A stretch of 64,000 nucleotides of DNA from Oscillospiraceae bacterium (GCA_017518255.1 JAFWVK010000050.1:1-64000), one strand, 5' to 3'. Positions 34,844-43,244 are shown, numbered from the stretch's first letter. A program made the numbers and translations. Notes: generated by a model not told the origin, from the letters alone.

Positions 34844-36426
34844 AACCGGAGGATTATTTCAAAATCATGGACTGCGCTTCTGAGAAAGACATCACGGAAA
34901 TGATGCAGCACCGCCGCTTCCGGCAGATTCCGTCCGGTGAGGTGAATGCAATGAAACAGTCCGGCCATAAGGAGAAGAAAGAGATCCGCATGACCCGCCG
35001 CGGAATTGCGACGGGTACGGCAGTCGCAGCGGCTCTGCTGGTGCTGAATATCGGGTTCGGCGGATTTATGCTGCACAAGGCTGCAGATGATCCCGTCAGC
35101 AGCGCAGATATCGAGGTCGTTGAGGTGTCAGAAGCTGCAACGGAAACAACAGCCGCGATAACAGGGACAGAGGAAAACGTTACGACAGCAGAACAGATAA
35201 CTGCTTTCACACAGACTGTTTCAGATGAAACAGCACCGAATCAGACTGTCGCAGAAACCACGGCATTGCCGGCAAAGCAGACACCTGCAGCGGCTGATAA
35301 AACCGAAGCGCCCAAGAGCGGCAAACTGACATATTCGCTGGTTCCGGCAGACAGAGCCTATGAATCCGCAGGAACGAACAAAAAAGCACCGGTTGTCTTC
35401 CATGCAAAGGCGGGCGAACAGATCAAAATGCAGCTCAAAGTTCAGAATGATCCGGGCGTGGCATTTTTCGGTGCTCTGTATGATATGACAAATTTCAATC
35501 TTCTGTCGCAGACGAATTTGCATTATTACGAGGGCATTGTCAACTGCATATATTACGGCGGTGAGCAGAACAGTGAGAGATGTGTTCTTTCGATCGGCGG
35601 AAACGGGAACGGCAGCACAAAGGCGCCGGACGGTGCGGCGCTGGCGGAATGCACACTGATTGCACCGACTCAGCCCGGACGCTATGTCGTTCAGGAATAT
35701 GTGCCCACAGTAAATTCATTTGTGGTGAATCCGGACGGTACGGAGACCAAGATCACCGATTATTACTATAATGCTTATGCAGATGCCGGGCAGACAATCC
35801 ATATTGACTGCGAGATTCTCGGTGCTGAGATCATCGTGGATGAGGCAGAGGGTACACAGAAATCCGGAATTGATCCGGAAACAGCGGAAGGACCGACTGT
35901 TTATATCGGGGCGGTGACCGCACATGCCGGTCAGAAGAATGTTCCGGTCAATGTGTATGTCAGAGGCTGTGATCCGTTTGTATCCGGTACTCTGAGATTC
36001 GGGTATGATTCCGCGCTGAAATCGCTGCTGTATGACTGCTATGCAGAATACGATTCAGATGTGACAGAAGACAGCCGGCTTGGTATCAGTGTTGACGGCA
36101 CTCTGCTGGAAAATGTAATGACGCTGAGGAGCTCTTCGATTCACGGAAATACGATTATGGTATCTTTCAACAATTACCGCGCATTCGGATATGACAGCAA
36201 AGGTATCCCGACTGTCTTCCGCAACGGCGAAACGCAGGCGGATGCTGCAATCACAGAGGACGGTGTCCTGTTTACAATGTATTTCGATATGCCGGAAGAA
36301 TGCGGACAGTACCGGATTTTTGCGAGCGAGGGAACCCTCGGCGGCGGCGCACAGGATGAACCGGGCTGCCTTCCCAATCAGACAGTTCAGAACTTCATTC
36401 CGTGTGATATCACGGTTATTCCCTGA
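34840..36426 (+). CDS. Membrane anti-sigma factor with cohesin-like ectodomains
   Basis: 528 residues, GTG start with AAGGAGG, overlapping the sigma gene by four bases. A cytosolic part of about 60 residues (VKPEDYFKIMDCASEKDITE, no HxxxCxxC zinc motif) is followed by one transmembrane helix (about 64-82) and a Thr/Ala-rich linker. Two beta-rich extracellular domains follow. The first (about 165-330) has VVFHAKAGEQIKMQLKVQND then PGVAFFGALYD. The second (about 350-528) has VYIGAVTAHAGQKNVPVNVY and FVSGTLRFGYDSAL. Both follow the cohesin strand pattern (gain-of-benefit sequence V-x-A-x-x-G-x-x-V-x-V, then a YD turn). This would let the anti-sigma sense dockerin proteins or assembly state; inference, medium to low certainty. 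A generic carbohydrate-binding sandwich is the alternative. Confidence 0.7.
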   Translation: MKPEDYFKIMDCASEKDITEMMQHRRFRQIPSGEVNAMKQSGHKEKKEIRMTRRGIATGTAVAAALLVLNIGFGGFMLHKAADDPVSSADIEVVEVSEAATETTAAITGTEENVTTAEQITAFTQTVSDETAPNQTVAETTALPAKQTPAAADKTEAPKSGKLTYSLVPADRAYESAGTNKKAPVVFHAKAGEQIKMQLKVQNDPGVAFFGALYDMTNFNLLSQTNLHYYEGIVNCIYYGGEQNSERCVLSIGGNGNGSTKAPDGAALAECTLIAPTQPGRYVVQEYVPTVNSFVVNPDGTETKITDYYYNAYADAGQTIHIDCEILGAEIIVDEAEGTQKSGIDPETAEGPTVYIGAVTAHAGQKNVPVNVYVRGCDPFVSGTLRFGYDSALKSLLYDCYAEYDSDVTEDSRLGISVDGTLLENVMTLRSSSIHGNTIMVSFNNYRAFGYDSKGIPTVFRNGETQADAAITEDGVLFTMYFDMPEECGQYRIFASEGTLGGGAQDEPGCLPNQTVQNFIPCDITVIP

Positions 36427-36900
36427 ACACATACCCGAACAGAGTTCAGAAATTGAACCATATCCATTTTGATAGAATACAATGAATGCCCGGCGTCAGC
36501 CGGGCATTCAGCTTGTAGATAAAGTGGTATCTGCGTTGCACATATAACCTGCGGGCTTATCCGTATACATTTTGCTCACGCGAGCTTTACGGTACCTCCG
36601 GCAAAAGGATATCTCCGTTATCATGAACCGTGATATCATCGTTCCGGTCAGGGATGTCTGACCTGCCGCAATGCGGGCGGCATTTTTGTACCGGCTTTTG
36701 AAATCTCGGTGCAATTCAGCCTGAAGAATGTATAATTATTCAGCGAAAACTATTGCATCTCAGAGGAAAATATGCTATACTGTTAGACAGATATATTTTA
36801 TGGGGAAACACATCGGCGGATAGCCAGAAGCTGTCCGCCGATATTCGTAAAATCAGGGTGCATCCTCCGGACAGAAAAAATTAAAAAATTCAGGATGATT
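36427..36900. other. Intergenic region with hairpins
   Basis: It contains a 12-bp stem TGAATGCCCGGC/GCCGGGCATTCA (36483-36494, 36499-36510), probably the operon terminator although its T-tract is poor. After it comes a segment similar to 8856-8874, then a small TGCCGC/GCGGCA stem with T5 near 36664-36687. No gene-like frame is visible. The last 30 bp are A-tract DNA leading into the sigma-I promoter. Confidence 0.55.
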
Positions 36901-36928
36901 ACCCCGTTTTCTGCACATCGCGTGCGTA
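36901..36928 (+). promoter_or_regulatory. Sigma-I-type promoter of sigI-rsgI
   Basis: ACCCC (36901-36905), a 19-bp spacer and CGTA (36925-36928), preceded by A-tracts. Sigma-I promoters are known for ACCCC-like -35 and CGAA/CGTA -10 elements. The same TACCCCGTTTTC start and 19-bp spacing recur at 38760-38787. Autoregulation is implied. Confidence 0.75.
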
Positions 36929-36957
36929 AACTAAAATAAATAGGGGAGGGTGGGCAT

Positions 36958-37683
36958 ATGAATCCCGATGCAAAGCAGCTCATTTCCCGTGTGATGACAG
37001 CAAAGAAAGACAATGATGCCGCGGATGCACTGATTGCCGATTATATGCCGTTCATCCGCTCCGAGGCCGCGAAATACCTGAAACGGCAGCCGGAGCAGGA
37101 GGATGATGAGCTGAGCATTGCAATGTTTGCCTTCTATGAAGCGATCGGCAGCTATTCCAGACTTCGCGGCGCATTTCTCAAATATGCAGCACTCCAGATC
37201 CGCAGCAGACTGATTGATTATTACAGACGGGAAAAAAAGCACAGCGGACAGATTTCTCTCAATTCCGCCGCTGACGACGACCAGACAGAACTGATCGGAA
37301 CACTCGCCGATCCGCATGACGACTATGAGGAACACGATATCCGGGAAGCAACAAAGGAAGAAATCCGGGAGCTTTCCGAACAGATGAAAGAATTCGGTGT
37401 GTCCATGACCGATATTGCTGAGAATGCACCGAAACAGAACAGAACGCTTGAAATCTGCAAAAAAGCGATCTGCTATGCACGGCACAATCCGGATGTGCTG
37501 GAGGACTTCCTGCGCACCAAGCGCGTGCCGCTCGCCAGACTTGCCGAGGGCGCCGATGTCGAACGAAAACCGCTGGAACGCCACAGGAAGTATCTGGTTG
37601 CCGTGCTGCTGATCTGCACAAACGGCTACGAAATTCTTCGCAGCCATATCATGCAGGTCCTGAAAAGGGGGGAAGAATCATGA
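36958..37683 (+). CDS. sigI: RNA polymerase sigma-I factor
   Basis: A 241-residue SigI-family factor. Region 2 carries YMPFIRSEAAKYL, DDELSIAMFAFYEAIGSY and LRGAFLKYAALQIRSRLIDYYRREK, the SigI signature. The C-terminal domain carries IRELSEQMKEFGVSMTDIAE and PLARLAEGADVERKPLERHRKYLVAVLLI, matching the SigI_C HTH. In cellulolytic clostridia SigI factors switch on cellulosome genes when the partner RsgI senses polysaccharide outside the cell. The ribosome site GGGGAGGG is strong. The stop overlaps the rsgI start at ATGA. Confidence 0.93.
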   Translation: MNPDAKQLISRVMTAKKDNDAADALIADYMPFIRSEAAKYLKRQPEQEDDELSIAMFAFYEAIGSYSRLRGAFLKYAALQIRSRLIDYYRREKKHSGQISLNSAADDDQTELIGTLADPHDDYEEHDIREATKEEIRELSEQMKEFGVSMTDIAENAPKQNRTLEICKKAICYARHNPDVLEDFLRTKRVPLARLAEGADVERKPLERHRKYLVAVLLICTNGYEILRSHIMQVLKRGEES

Positions 37684-38639
37684 AGTATCTGGTAACGGAA
37701 TGTCATCCCGGCTATGCCATGCTGATGGATGAGGAATCACGCTTCGTGCGCGCAGCCAATCTGCACTATGAAGTCGGACAGACCGTAACGGAACCCGTGC
37801 TGATGAACGATCTGAAGCCGAAGCACCGGATTTCGTTGCGGACGGTGACGGGAATCGCCGCAGCAGCAGCCTGCCTTCTGGTTCTCAGCGCCGTCGGGCT
37901 GAAACAGCATATGCGCAGGAAAAAGCCGGAAACGGAATCCGTTGTCATCATGGTCGAGGAAAAGCGCTATGAGGTGGCACTGAACCGCAGCGGTGAGGTA
38001 ATCGAGGCAATCCAGATTCAGCCGGAAAATGCCGATCAGAGCTCCGTGATTGATATGTCAGAAAATCAGCACATGTCTCTCTCTGCGTTTCTCGGCTCTA
38101 TGCTAAAGGACTCGCTCGATCAGGGTGATATTGACAATGAAAATCCGGTTCAGATCTATCTCTATACCGAAAATGAGAATTCCTATCAGGAATATAAGGC
38201 AGAGATTGAGGAAGAGACCGCAAAGCTCAGCCTGAAAGCAGAGGTTCAAGAGCTAGAAAAACAGAAGGGTGCGCATGAGCCGCCCGAACCTCCGAAGCCT
38301 GCCGATCCGCCGAAGCCGGATGCCGATCCGCCCAAGCCCGGCAACGAACCGCCGGTGCCGGATCCAGCAAAAGACGAGAAACCGCCGCTTCCGTCTGAGC
38401 AGATTGCGCCGCCTGCCGCGCCGGATCCTGCAAAGGATGAAAAACCGCAGCCGGAACTGCCGACACCGCCGGAAACACCGGAGCACCCGGATGCACCTGT
38501 TCCGCCTTCTGCACCCGCTGCACCGGATCAGCATGATCCGGTACGCGCTCCCCTGCCCGATCCGGCAGCCGAGTTGCCACCGGCAGACAAAGCGGCACCT
38601 TCGCCCGGTGTGCCGGATCGAGCCGGTCTGATTCTCTGA
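37680..38639 (+). CDS. rsgI: RsgI-type membrane anti-sigma-I factor with proline-rich ectodomain
   Basis: A 319-residue protein. An N-terminal RsgI domain (1-45: YLVTECHPGYAMLMDEES, FVRAANLHYEVGQTV) binds sigma-I, followed by one transmembrane helix (about 55-73). The juxtamembrane part (VIMVEEKRYEVALNRSGEVIEA) corresponds to the conserved RsgI segment VxIDxNPSIExxxNxxGxVI but has lost the NPSxE core. From about 200 the ectodomain is Pro/Lys/Glu/Asp-rich (repeats such as DPAKDEKP) with no carbohydrate-binding module. The family usually senses cellulose, xylan or pectin through a CBM; here the signal must be something else or reach it through a partner, perhaps the proline-rich protein encoded next. 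Confidence 0.88.
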   Translation: MKYLVTECHPGYAMLMDEESRFVRAANLHYEVGQTVTEPVLMNDLKPKHRISLRTVTGIAAAAACLLVLSAVGLKQHMRRKKPETESVVIMVEEKRYEVALNRSGEVIEAIQIQPENADQSSVIDMSENQHMSLSAFLGSMLKDSLDQGDIDNENPVQIYLYTENENSYQEYKAEIEEETAKLSLKAEVQELEKQKGAHEPPEPPKPADPPKPDADPPKPGNEPPVPDPAKDEKPPLPSEQIAPPAAPDPAKDEKPQPELPTPPETPEHPDAPVPPSAPAAPDQHDPVRAPLPDPAAELPPADKAAPSPGVPDRAGLIL

Positions 38640-38663
38640 ACGTTTTGATTCACACACAATGCA

Positions 38664-38699
38664 GCCGTGCAGGATGAAGGTTCATCCTGCACGGCTTTT
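38664..38699 (+). terminator. Terminator of sigI-rsgI
   Basis: A 15-bp perfect stem (38664-38678 with 38681-38695; GCCGTGCAGGATGAA) and a TTTTC tail. Confidence 0.9.
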
Positions 38700-38723
38700 C
38701 ACTGATATCCGTGCGAAAAAAAC

Positions 38724-38787
38724 TCCGCAAAAAATTTTTTCAAAAAAATTTTTCCGGATACCCCGTTTTCCGATCCGCTTTTCCGTA
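38724..38787 (+). promoter_or_regulatory. A-tract and second sigma-I-type promoter
   Basis: Runs of A6-A7/T5-T6 (38724-38753) precede ACCCC (38760-38764), a 19-bp spacer and CGTA (38784-38787). Compared with the sigI promoter, TACCCCGTTTTC, the spacing, CGTA and the CTAA just after it are kept. It implies the downstream secreted protein belongs to the sigma-I regulon. Confidence 0.75.
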
Positions 38788-38871
38788 TCCTAAGAATAGA
38801 AGCCAGACAAACGGGCTTCGGCTCCAATGCACGGGGCAAAAAAAATTTTTTGAAAAAAGGAGTTCAGTATC

Positions 38872-39645
38872 ATGAAAAACAAGAAGATCGTATCCTTTGT
38901 TGCATCGCTGACTATGCTGGCGACTGCATCCGGACTGACCGCATTCGCGAGCAGCCTTCTCAGTGAGAAGGCAGAAACACCGGAGATCGTGACCGAAGAA
39001 GAGACCGCAGAAGACGTTGCAGAGGAAACCGAGGAAGAAACCGAAGCAGCAGAAGAGGCTGCCGAAGAAGAAGCTGTGAACGAAGAAGCAGCTGAGGTTC
39101 TTGAGGAAATCGCAGACGAAGTTCCGGACGTAATCGCCGAGACTCTGGAAGAGCTCCAGCCGGTCAAACCGATCAGCAAGGGCGAGATTCTTGCTAAAAT
39201 CGACGAAGTTTTTGATTTTGACGCACAGGATTTCAAGGATGACGATGCAAAGGCAGCATGGTTTGCTTTCTGTGAAGAGCTGAAGGCTTCCGAGCCGAAG
39301 AAAGCAGAGCCGCCGGTCGCTCCGGTTGAGGGTGAAGAGCCGATCGCACCGCCTGCTCCGGTTGAGGGCGAAGCACCGATCGCACCGCCTGCTCCGGTTG
39401 AGGGTGAAGCACCGATCGCACCGCCTGCTCCGGTTGAGGGCGAAGCACCGATCGCACCGCCTGCTCCGATCGAGGGTGAAGCACCGATCGCACCGCCTGC
39501 TCCGATCGAGGGTGAAGCACCGATCGCACCGCCTGCTCCGATCCATGATGACAAAAAGCCGGAACCGCCCGCCGGTCCGGCAGCACCCCACGCAGCAGTT
39601 GAAGCGGAGACTGTAACGGAATCCGCTGAGGCAGAAGCCGAATAA
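38872..39645 (+). CDS. Secreted proline-rich 12-residue-repeat protein of the sigma-I locus
   Basis: A 257-residue exported protein with a signal peptide (about 1-27, ending AFAS). A very acidic region (30-95) is rich in EE and AEE, followed by a small predicted helical domain (PISKGEILAKIDEVFDFDAQ, KAAWFAFCEELKA). Six tandem 12-residue repeats APVEGEAPIAPP (last ones APIEGE) precede an acidic tail. There is no sorting signal, dockerin or SLH domain. The acidic and Pro-rich composition complements the Lys/Pro-rich RsgI ectodomain, and both promoters are of the sigma-I type, so it may be a wall-spanning partner or feedback ligand; this is inference. The ribosome site AAAAAAGGAG is strong. Confidence 0.8.
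   Translation: MKNKKIVSFVASLTMLATASGLTAFASSLLSEKAETPEIVTEEETAEDVAEETEEETEAAEEAAEEEAVNEEAAEVLEEIADEVPDVIAETLEELQPVKPISKGEILAKIDEVFDFDAQDFKDDDAKAAWFAFCEELKASEPKKAEPPVAPVEGEEPIAPPAPVEGEAPIAPPAPVEGEAPIAPPAPVEGEAPIAPPAPIEGEAPIAPPAPIEGEAPIAPPAPIHDDKKPEPPAGPAAPHAAVEAETVTESAEAEAE
39319..39534 (+). repeat. Six tandem 36-bp coding repeats
   Basis: Exactly six in-frame 36-bp units encoding APVEGEEPIAPP, three APVEGEAPIAPP and two APIEGEAPIAPP; a seventh partial unit follows. High DNA identity between units makes copy-number change by slippage or recombination likely. Confidence 0.9.
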
Positions 39646-39728
39646 TCATGTTTAACTTCCCCCCAATTCCCTACATTTCCTATTTTCCCGAATCTGCATT
39701 TATACCGTGCAGATAACCACTTTATTCA

Positions 39729-39761
39729 ACCCCGCTGAATCGGACAGCGGGGTCTTTTTTT
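39729..39761 (+). terminator. Terminator of the repeat-protein gene
   Basis: The stem ACCCCGCT/AGCGGGGT with a 9-nt loop and a T7 tract. Confidence 0.9.
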
Positions 39762-39857
39762 GCTATGAACTATATCGTTCTCTGACCCGTCCGATTATCC
39801 GATTCGTAAAAAAGTGAAGACTGTTTTTGTAGAATCCGCAGAAAAGCCGAAAAACAC

Positions 39858-39886
39858 TTGTACTCCTGCCGGAACCCTGATATACT
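39858..39886 (+). promoter_or_regulatory. Promoter of a small exported gene
   Basis: TTGTAC, 17 bp, TATACT; an AGAAGGAGG ribosome site and ATG follow within 40 bp. Confidence 0.65.
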
Positions 39887-39921
39887 GTAATCAAAGACAC
39901 CGCAGAAGGAGGAACAATATC

Positions 39922-40228
39922 ATGAAAACACGAACAAGTGCTGCGCTCATCCTGAGCATTCTGCTTTCTGCTGCCGTTTTGCCGGTACAGCAGGTTTCAG
40001 CCGGAAATGCAGAGGAAACCCCGGATTATCAGCTGCAAACCATTCTGATCGACAACGACGGCAAAAATCTCTGGACGACCGAAAACTGGGGCGGCATTGA
40101 TTACCGCGAACGGAAGTAAATGCATCCTTGATTTTTTCGAGGCGCTCTTTGCGAATGACTGCTATCTGGTGGCTTCGCGCAGTGCGGGCAAGGCAGCACA
40201 AATCAAGGAAGTGTATGACGCACATTAG
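39922..40228 (+). pseudogene. Small exported protein gene, apparently frameshifted
   Basis: ATG at 39922 behind GAAGGAGG opens a 65-codon frame: a clean signal peptide (about 1-27, ending VSAG) and TILIDNDGKNLWTTENWGG. It stops at 40117-40119. The next frame carries on without a break from about 40083 to a TAG at 40226 and reads NGSKCILDFFEALFANDCYL followed by an Ala/Lys-rich helix. The second part looks protein-like and ends just before a terminator, so one base seems to have been lost or gained. No family recognised. If the frameshift is a sequencing error, the gene would encode about 100 residues. Confidence 0.5.
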
Positions 40229-40231
40229 CGA

Positions 40232-40300
40232 ATGCCCGCCGATCGGCGGGCATCTATTTATTTGGCAAGAAAACCGCTCCCCGAACGGAGAGCGGTTTTA
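40232..40300 (+). terminator. Two successive hairpins between convergent genes
   Basis: Stem 1 is ATGCCCGCC/GGCGGGCAT (40232-40253) with a T-rich tail. Stem 2 is AAAACCGCTC/AGAGCGGTTTT (40270-40300). The second, read on the minus strand, also ends in Ts and may serve the convergent peptidase gene. Confidence 0.75.
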
Positions 40301-40335
40301 CGATGATATATATGACTAAATAAAGACATCCCAGA

Positions 40336-42999
40336 TCATGCATACATCATCAATTGCTTCATCAATGTCAGATCGGCGGCATTGATTCTGCCGTTTCCGT
40401 CCATATCGCCTGCTCCCCAGTCGGTCAGTGTACCGGCGGTCAGCAAAAACTGCTGCATCATGATGATATCCGCACGCTCAAATTTTCCGTTTGCATCGAC
40501 ATCGCCGCGAATCTTCTGCGGATCGCTGTCATCGGCATCCTCTTTGCCGCTGTATGTGAGGTTGGGCTCGGCGGTCTGCCGGAAGTAGAAATTGACGTAA
40601 TCGACTGCGCCCTTAAAGCTTCCGCCGATGCTGCACAGATCGCTTTTCGCGGCACACATCACATCAAGCGGCGTGAGCGAAACCGCCTTGCTGTCTGCAT
40701 GCTGCCCGTTGATGAGCAAAGTTCCCTTTCCGCCGATAAGCTGCACGGTGATCTTGCTCCATTCGCCCTTTGCGAGCGGTACAGAGGCGGTCAGCGTTTC
40801 CGTAGTTTTGCCGTCGGTGACGGTCAGCTCGGCAACACCGTTTGCATTGCTCGGCGTGAATGAGAGATATGCTGTATCATCGCCGAAATGAAACAGCTCC
40901 TGCTGTGCCTTGCCGCCCTTCCAGAGTGCTGCAAGGCTGATTTGCAGATCATGCGTCTGCATAAACGAATCATCAAGCAGCAGCTCTGTTCCGTTTCCGT
41001 CAAAGCTGAGAACGCCCTTTGCGGAGGTGCGTTCCGCCTGCCATTGTGCGCCGTCGATCCGGGCATCGGTTGCCGTATGCTTATCTGCTGTCCATACGTT
41101 GCTTTCATTCGCAAAATCATAGCCGAGCAGCATGCCGTCGGTATAGCTGCGGGATACCGTATCGTCAAGCCAGCCGAAGGAGATGCCGCTGCTGCGGGTC
41201 TCGGAGTTTGCATAATCTCCGTCGAGAATCGCCTGACCGGAATAATTGCTTGTGCCGTAGCAGTAGCTCAAGCCCTTGACGGTCGCTTCGTCTGTTACGG
41301 TAATATTCTCGGTCAGATACGCTTTTTGGAGGACTCTAGCGTTGACGGAGATGCTGCACAGTCCGCTGACAACAGCGCTGTCACCGATAACCGCATTGCC
41401 GCTGACCGTCACGCTGCCGAACTTCCAGCCGTTATCATACACCATGCCGCCGCCGTCTACGATCGCGTGCCCGGAAATCACGGCATTGTCCTTCACGGTC
41501 GCGCTGCCAGCGACGATCGCATAATCCTCAATGCGGACATTGCCCGAAACATTTGCCGAGCCGAGCACCATCGCATTCGGCGCGACATACACAGAATCAG
41601 CAACGGCTGCACTATTTGCGACCCAGCCGCCGCCGTTCGGGTGTGCGTGTCCGGTACCTTTTGCGTAGGTCTCCGCCTGCTGGATGACCGATGCGCCGGA
41701 AAGCTGCACCGCATACGGATATCTGCGGCGCTCCGCTCCGGATTTATAGGAGGATACATTATCCTTGTGGAAGGCGTTGACGGCATTGAATTTCTTGGGT
41801 GTGCCGGCAACGGTCAGATATGCAGTCTTTGCAGCCGACGCCGGAACCGTCATGCTTTCACCGTCCCCGAACAGATCGGAGTAGGTCTCATTGCCTGATG
41901 CATCGACAGTGACGATACACGCCTTCCAGCCGGCATTGGAGTCGTCAGAAAGTCCCTTGAACTGCACGGAAATGCTGTCTCCGGTGACGTTCAGCGGTAT
42001 GATGTTGATACCGGTCTGCATCGGTGCCTCTGCCTGCGGGACTGTGAGCCAGCCGTCTCCGTGATTCTCCGGAACCGTATAAAACAGATTCCAGTAATAT
42101 TTGGATTCCGAAAGCTTGCGATTGAATTCGGAGAGATAGGCTTCCTGTGCACCGAAATCAAACGTCGCCATCCGCTTTGCGTAATGCCCGAAAACGGTCT
42201 GCGCGTCTGTACCGAACAGGCGCGTGATCGTGTCCATCGGATATTCATTCGGCTTTGCCTCAGAGATGATGCGCTTAACCGAATTGATCCCCAGTCCCGG
42301 CAGATTATCCGGATTGTAGGACAGATACACGAGGAACGGCCAGACCTCATAATAGTTGCGCCCGTGCGGAAGCGTCAGGCTCATATTGCGGATATACGGC
42401 TCAAACCAGCAGGTTTTGGTGCTTCCGGTATAATAGTCGCTGTATAGATACATCTCGCGGAACCAGTTTGCAAGGGGCTCCCACCATGCACCTGTGATAT
42501 CCTGATCGACCCACGCCTTCTGCTGCATCGTAACGACATGACCGAATTCATGCGCGATCGTCAGATCGTCGAGCATCGCCTCCGGACTGATGATCTCGAT
42601 GCCGTAGCCGTCCTCAGCGCTCATGAACGCCCAGCCGTCAGGATACTGATCGAGTCCTGTATAGGTCAGATAGATGCAGGTTTTGTATTTCTGCGTGCTT
42701 TTGCCGTAGATATCGACATTCATATTCTCCATGCCGAGATATTCGCCGTAGCATTTCCAGAGCTTTTCGTAATCCTCCAGATTCCGCTTCAGGAATGCAT
42801 CATTGACTTTACCGGTCGTGTCGTTATTGCCGTAAAAGATTACAAAATGTTCTGATTCGGCATAATGCGCAGTCGTACAGTAACCCCATTTGTCGCGGAT
42901 GAGGTATTCATCCGCTGCGGCTGTTTTGAGCGGCGGCATCTGCAGCACGGATGCCGCGGATGCGCCCACTGTCAGCAGCGTCAAAAGCCTCTTTTTCAT
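40336..42999 (-). CDS. Secreted metallopeptidase-like protein with beta-helix, LamG-like and dockerin modules
   Basis: An 887-residue protein. Signal peptide about 1-29. A gluzincin-like domain has HEFGH at 150-154 and a downstream WWEPLANWFREMY segment supplying a likely third ligand. A hexapeptide left-handed beta-helix region follows (about 455-590; ADSVYVAPNAMVLGSANVSG, SVTVSGNAVIGDSAVVSG), then a LamG/concanavalin-like domain (about 620-815) and a C-terminal dockerin (829-887). The start at 42999 is chosen for the signal peptide and an upstream GGGGG site; the longer frame to 43227 includes unlikely coding sequence. A hexapeptide beta-helix, usually in acyltransferases, is unusual in a cellulosomal peptidase. 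It may act on wall proteins or bind polysaccharide. Confidence 0.85.
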   Translation of the reverse strand: MKKRLLTLLTVGASAASVLQMPPLKTAAADEYLIRDKWGYCTTAHYAESEHFVIFYGNNDTTGKVNDAFLKRNLEDYEKLWKCYGEYLGMENMNVDIYGKSTQKYKTCIYLTYTGLDQYPDGWAFMSAEDGYGIEIISPEAMLDDLTIAHEFGHVVTMQQKAWVDQDITGAWWEPLANWFREMYLYSDYYTGSTKTCWFEPYIRNMSLTLPHGRNYYEVWPFLVYLSYNPDNLPGLGINSVKRIISEAKPNEYPMDTITRLFGTDAQTVFGHYAKRMATFDFGAQEAYLSEFNRKLSESKYYWNLFYTVPENHGDGWLTVPQAEAPMQTGINIIPLNVTGDSISVQFKGLSDDSNAGWKACIVTVDASGNETYSDLFGDGESMTVPASAAKTAYLTVAGTPKKFNAVNAFHKDNVSSYKSGAERRRYPYAVQLSGASVIQQAETYAKGTGHAHPNGGGWVANSAAVADSVYVAPNAMVLGSANVSGNVRIEDYAIVAGSATVKDNAVISGHAIVDGGGMVYDNGWKFGSVTVSGNAVIGDSAVVSGLCSISVNARVLQKAYLTENITVTDEATVKGLSYCYGTSNYSGQAILDGDYANSETRSSGISFGWLDDTVSRSYTDGMLLGYDFANESNVWTADKHTATDARIDGAQWQAERTSAKGVLSFDGNGTELLLDDSFMQTHDLQISLAALWKGGKAQQELFHFGDDTAYLSFTPSNANGVAELTVTDGKTTETLTASVPLAKGEWSKITVQLIGGKGTLLINGQHADSKAVSLTPLDVMCAAKSDLCSIGGSFKGAVDYVNFYFRQTAEPNLTYSGKEDADDSDPQKIRGDVDANGKFERADIIMMQQFLLTAGTLTDWGAGDMDGNGRINAADLTLMKQLMMYA

Positions 43000-43215
43000 T
43001 TCTGTGTTTCCCCCGAAGTAACCATTTGTATTTTCATCAGGCATATGCTTTCGGCTGTCCGGCGCGGCACCCGGAAGGGGTCGAATGCCATACGCACGGC
43101 AGCGAAAAGCATATGCTGAATGAATGCATAATATTATATTTCTTGTATAAGCAGCCGTTTTCTTCGCATCGCAATCACCTGTAATTATCTTTCGGCTTAT
43201 AACTGATTCTGTTTT

Positions 43216-43244
43216 ATGATACCACATCGGATGATGAAATACAA
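43216..43244 (-). promoter_or_regulatory. Promoter of the peptidase-dockerin gene
   Basis: On the minus strand TTGTAT (43239-43244), 17 bp, TATCAT (43216-43221), giving an untranslated leader of about 200 nt. No gene lies in that leader. Confidence 0.6.

Noticed and set aside
39319-39534. CRISPR-like array
   Set aside because: The 36-bp units are contiguous, in-frame coding repeats without spacers.
38740-39591. Repeated minus-strand frame with a repeating DRSRRCDRCF pattern
   Set aside because: It is the antisense of the 36-bp repeats of the secreted protein, which has a signal peptide, promoter and ribosome site.
40400-43200. Long plus-strand frame at 40888-41898
   Set aside because: It is antisense to the peptidase-dockerin gene, has no ribosome site or domain, and is a codon-bias shadow.
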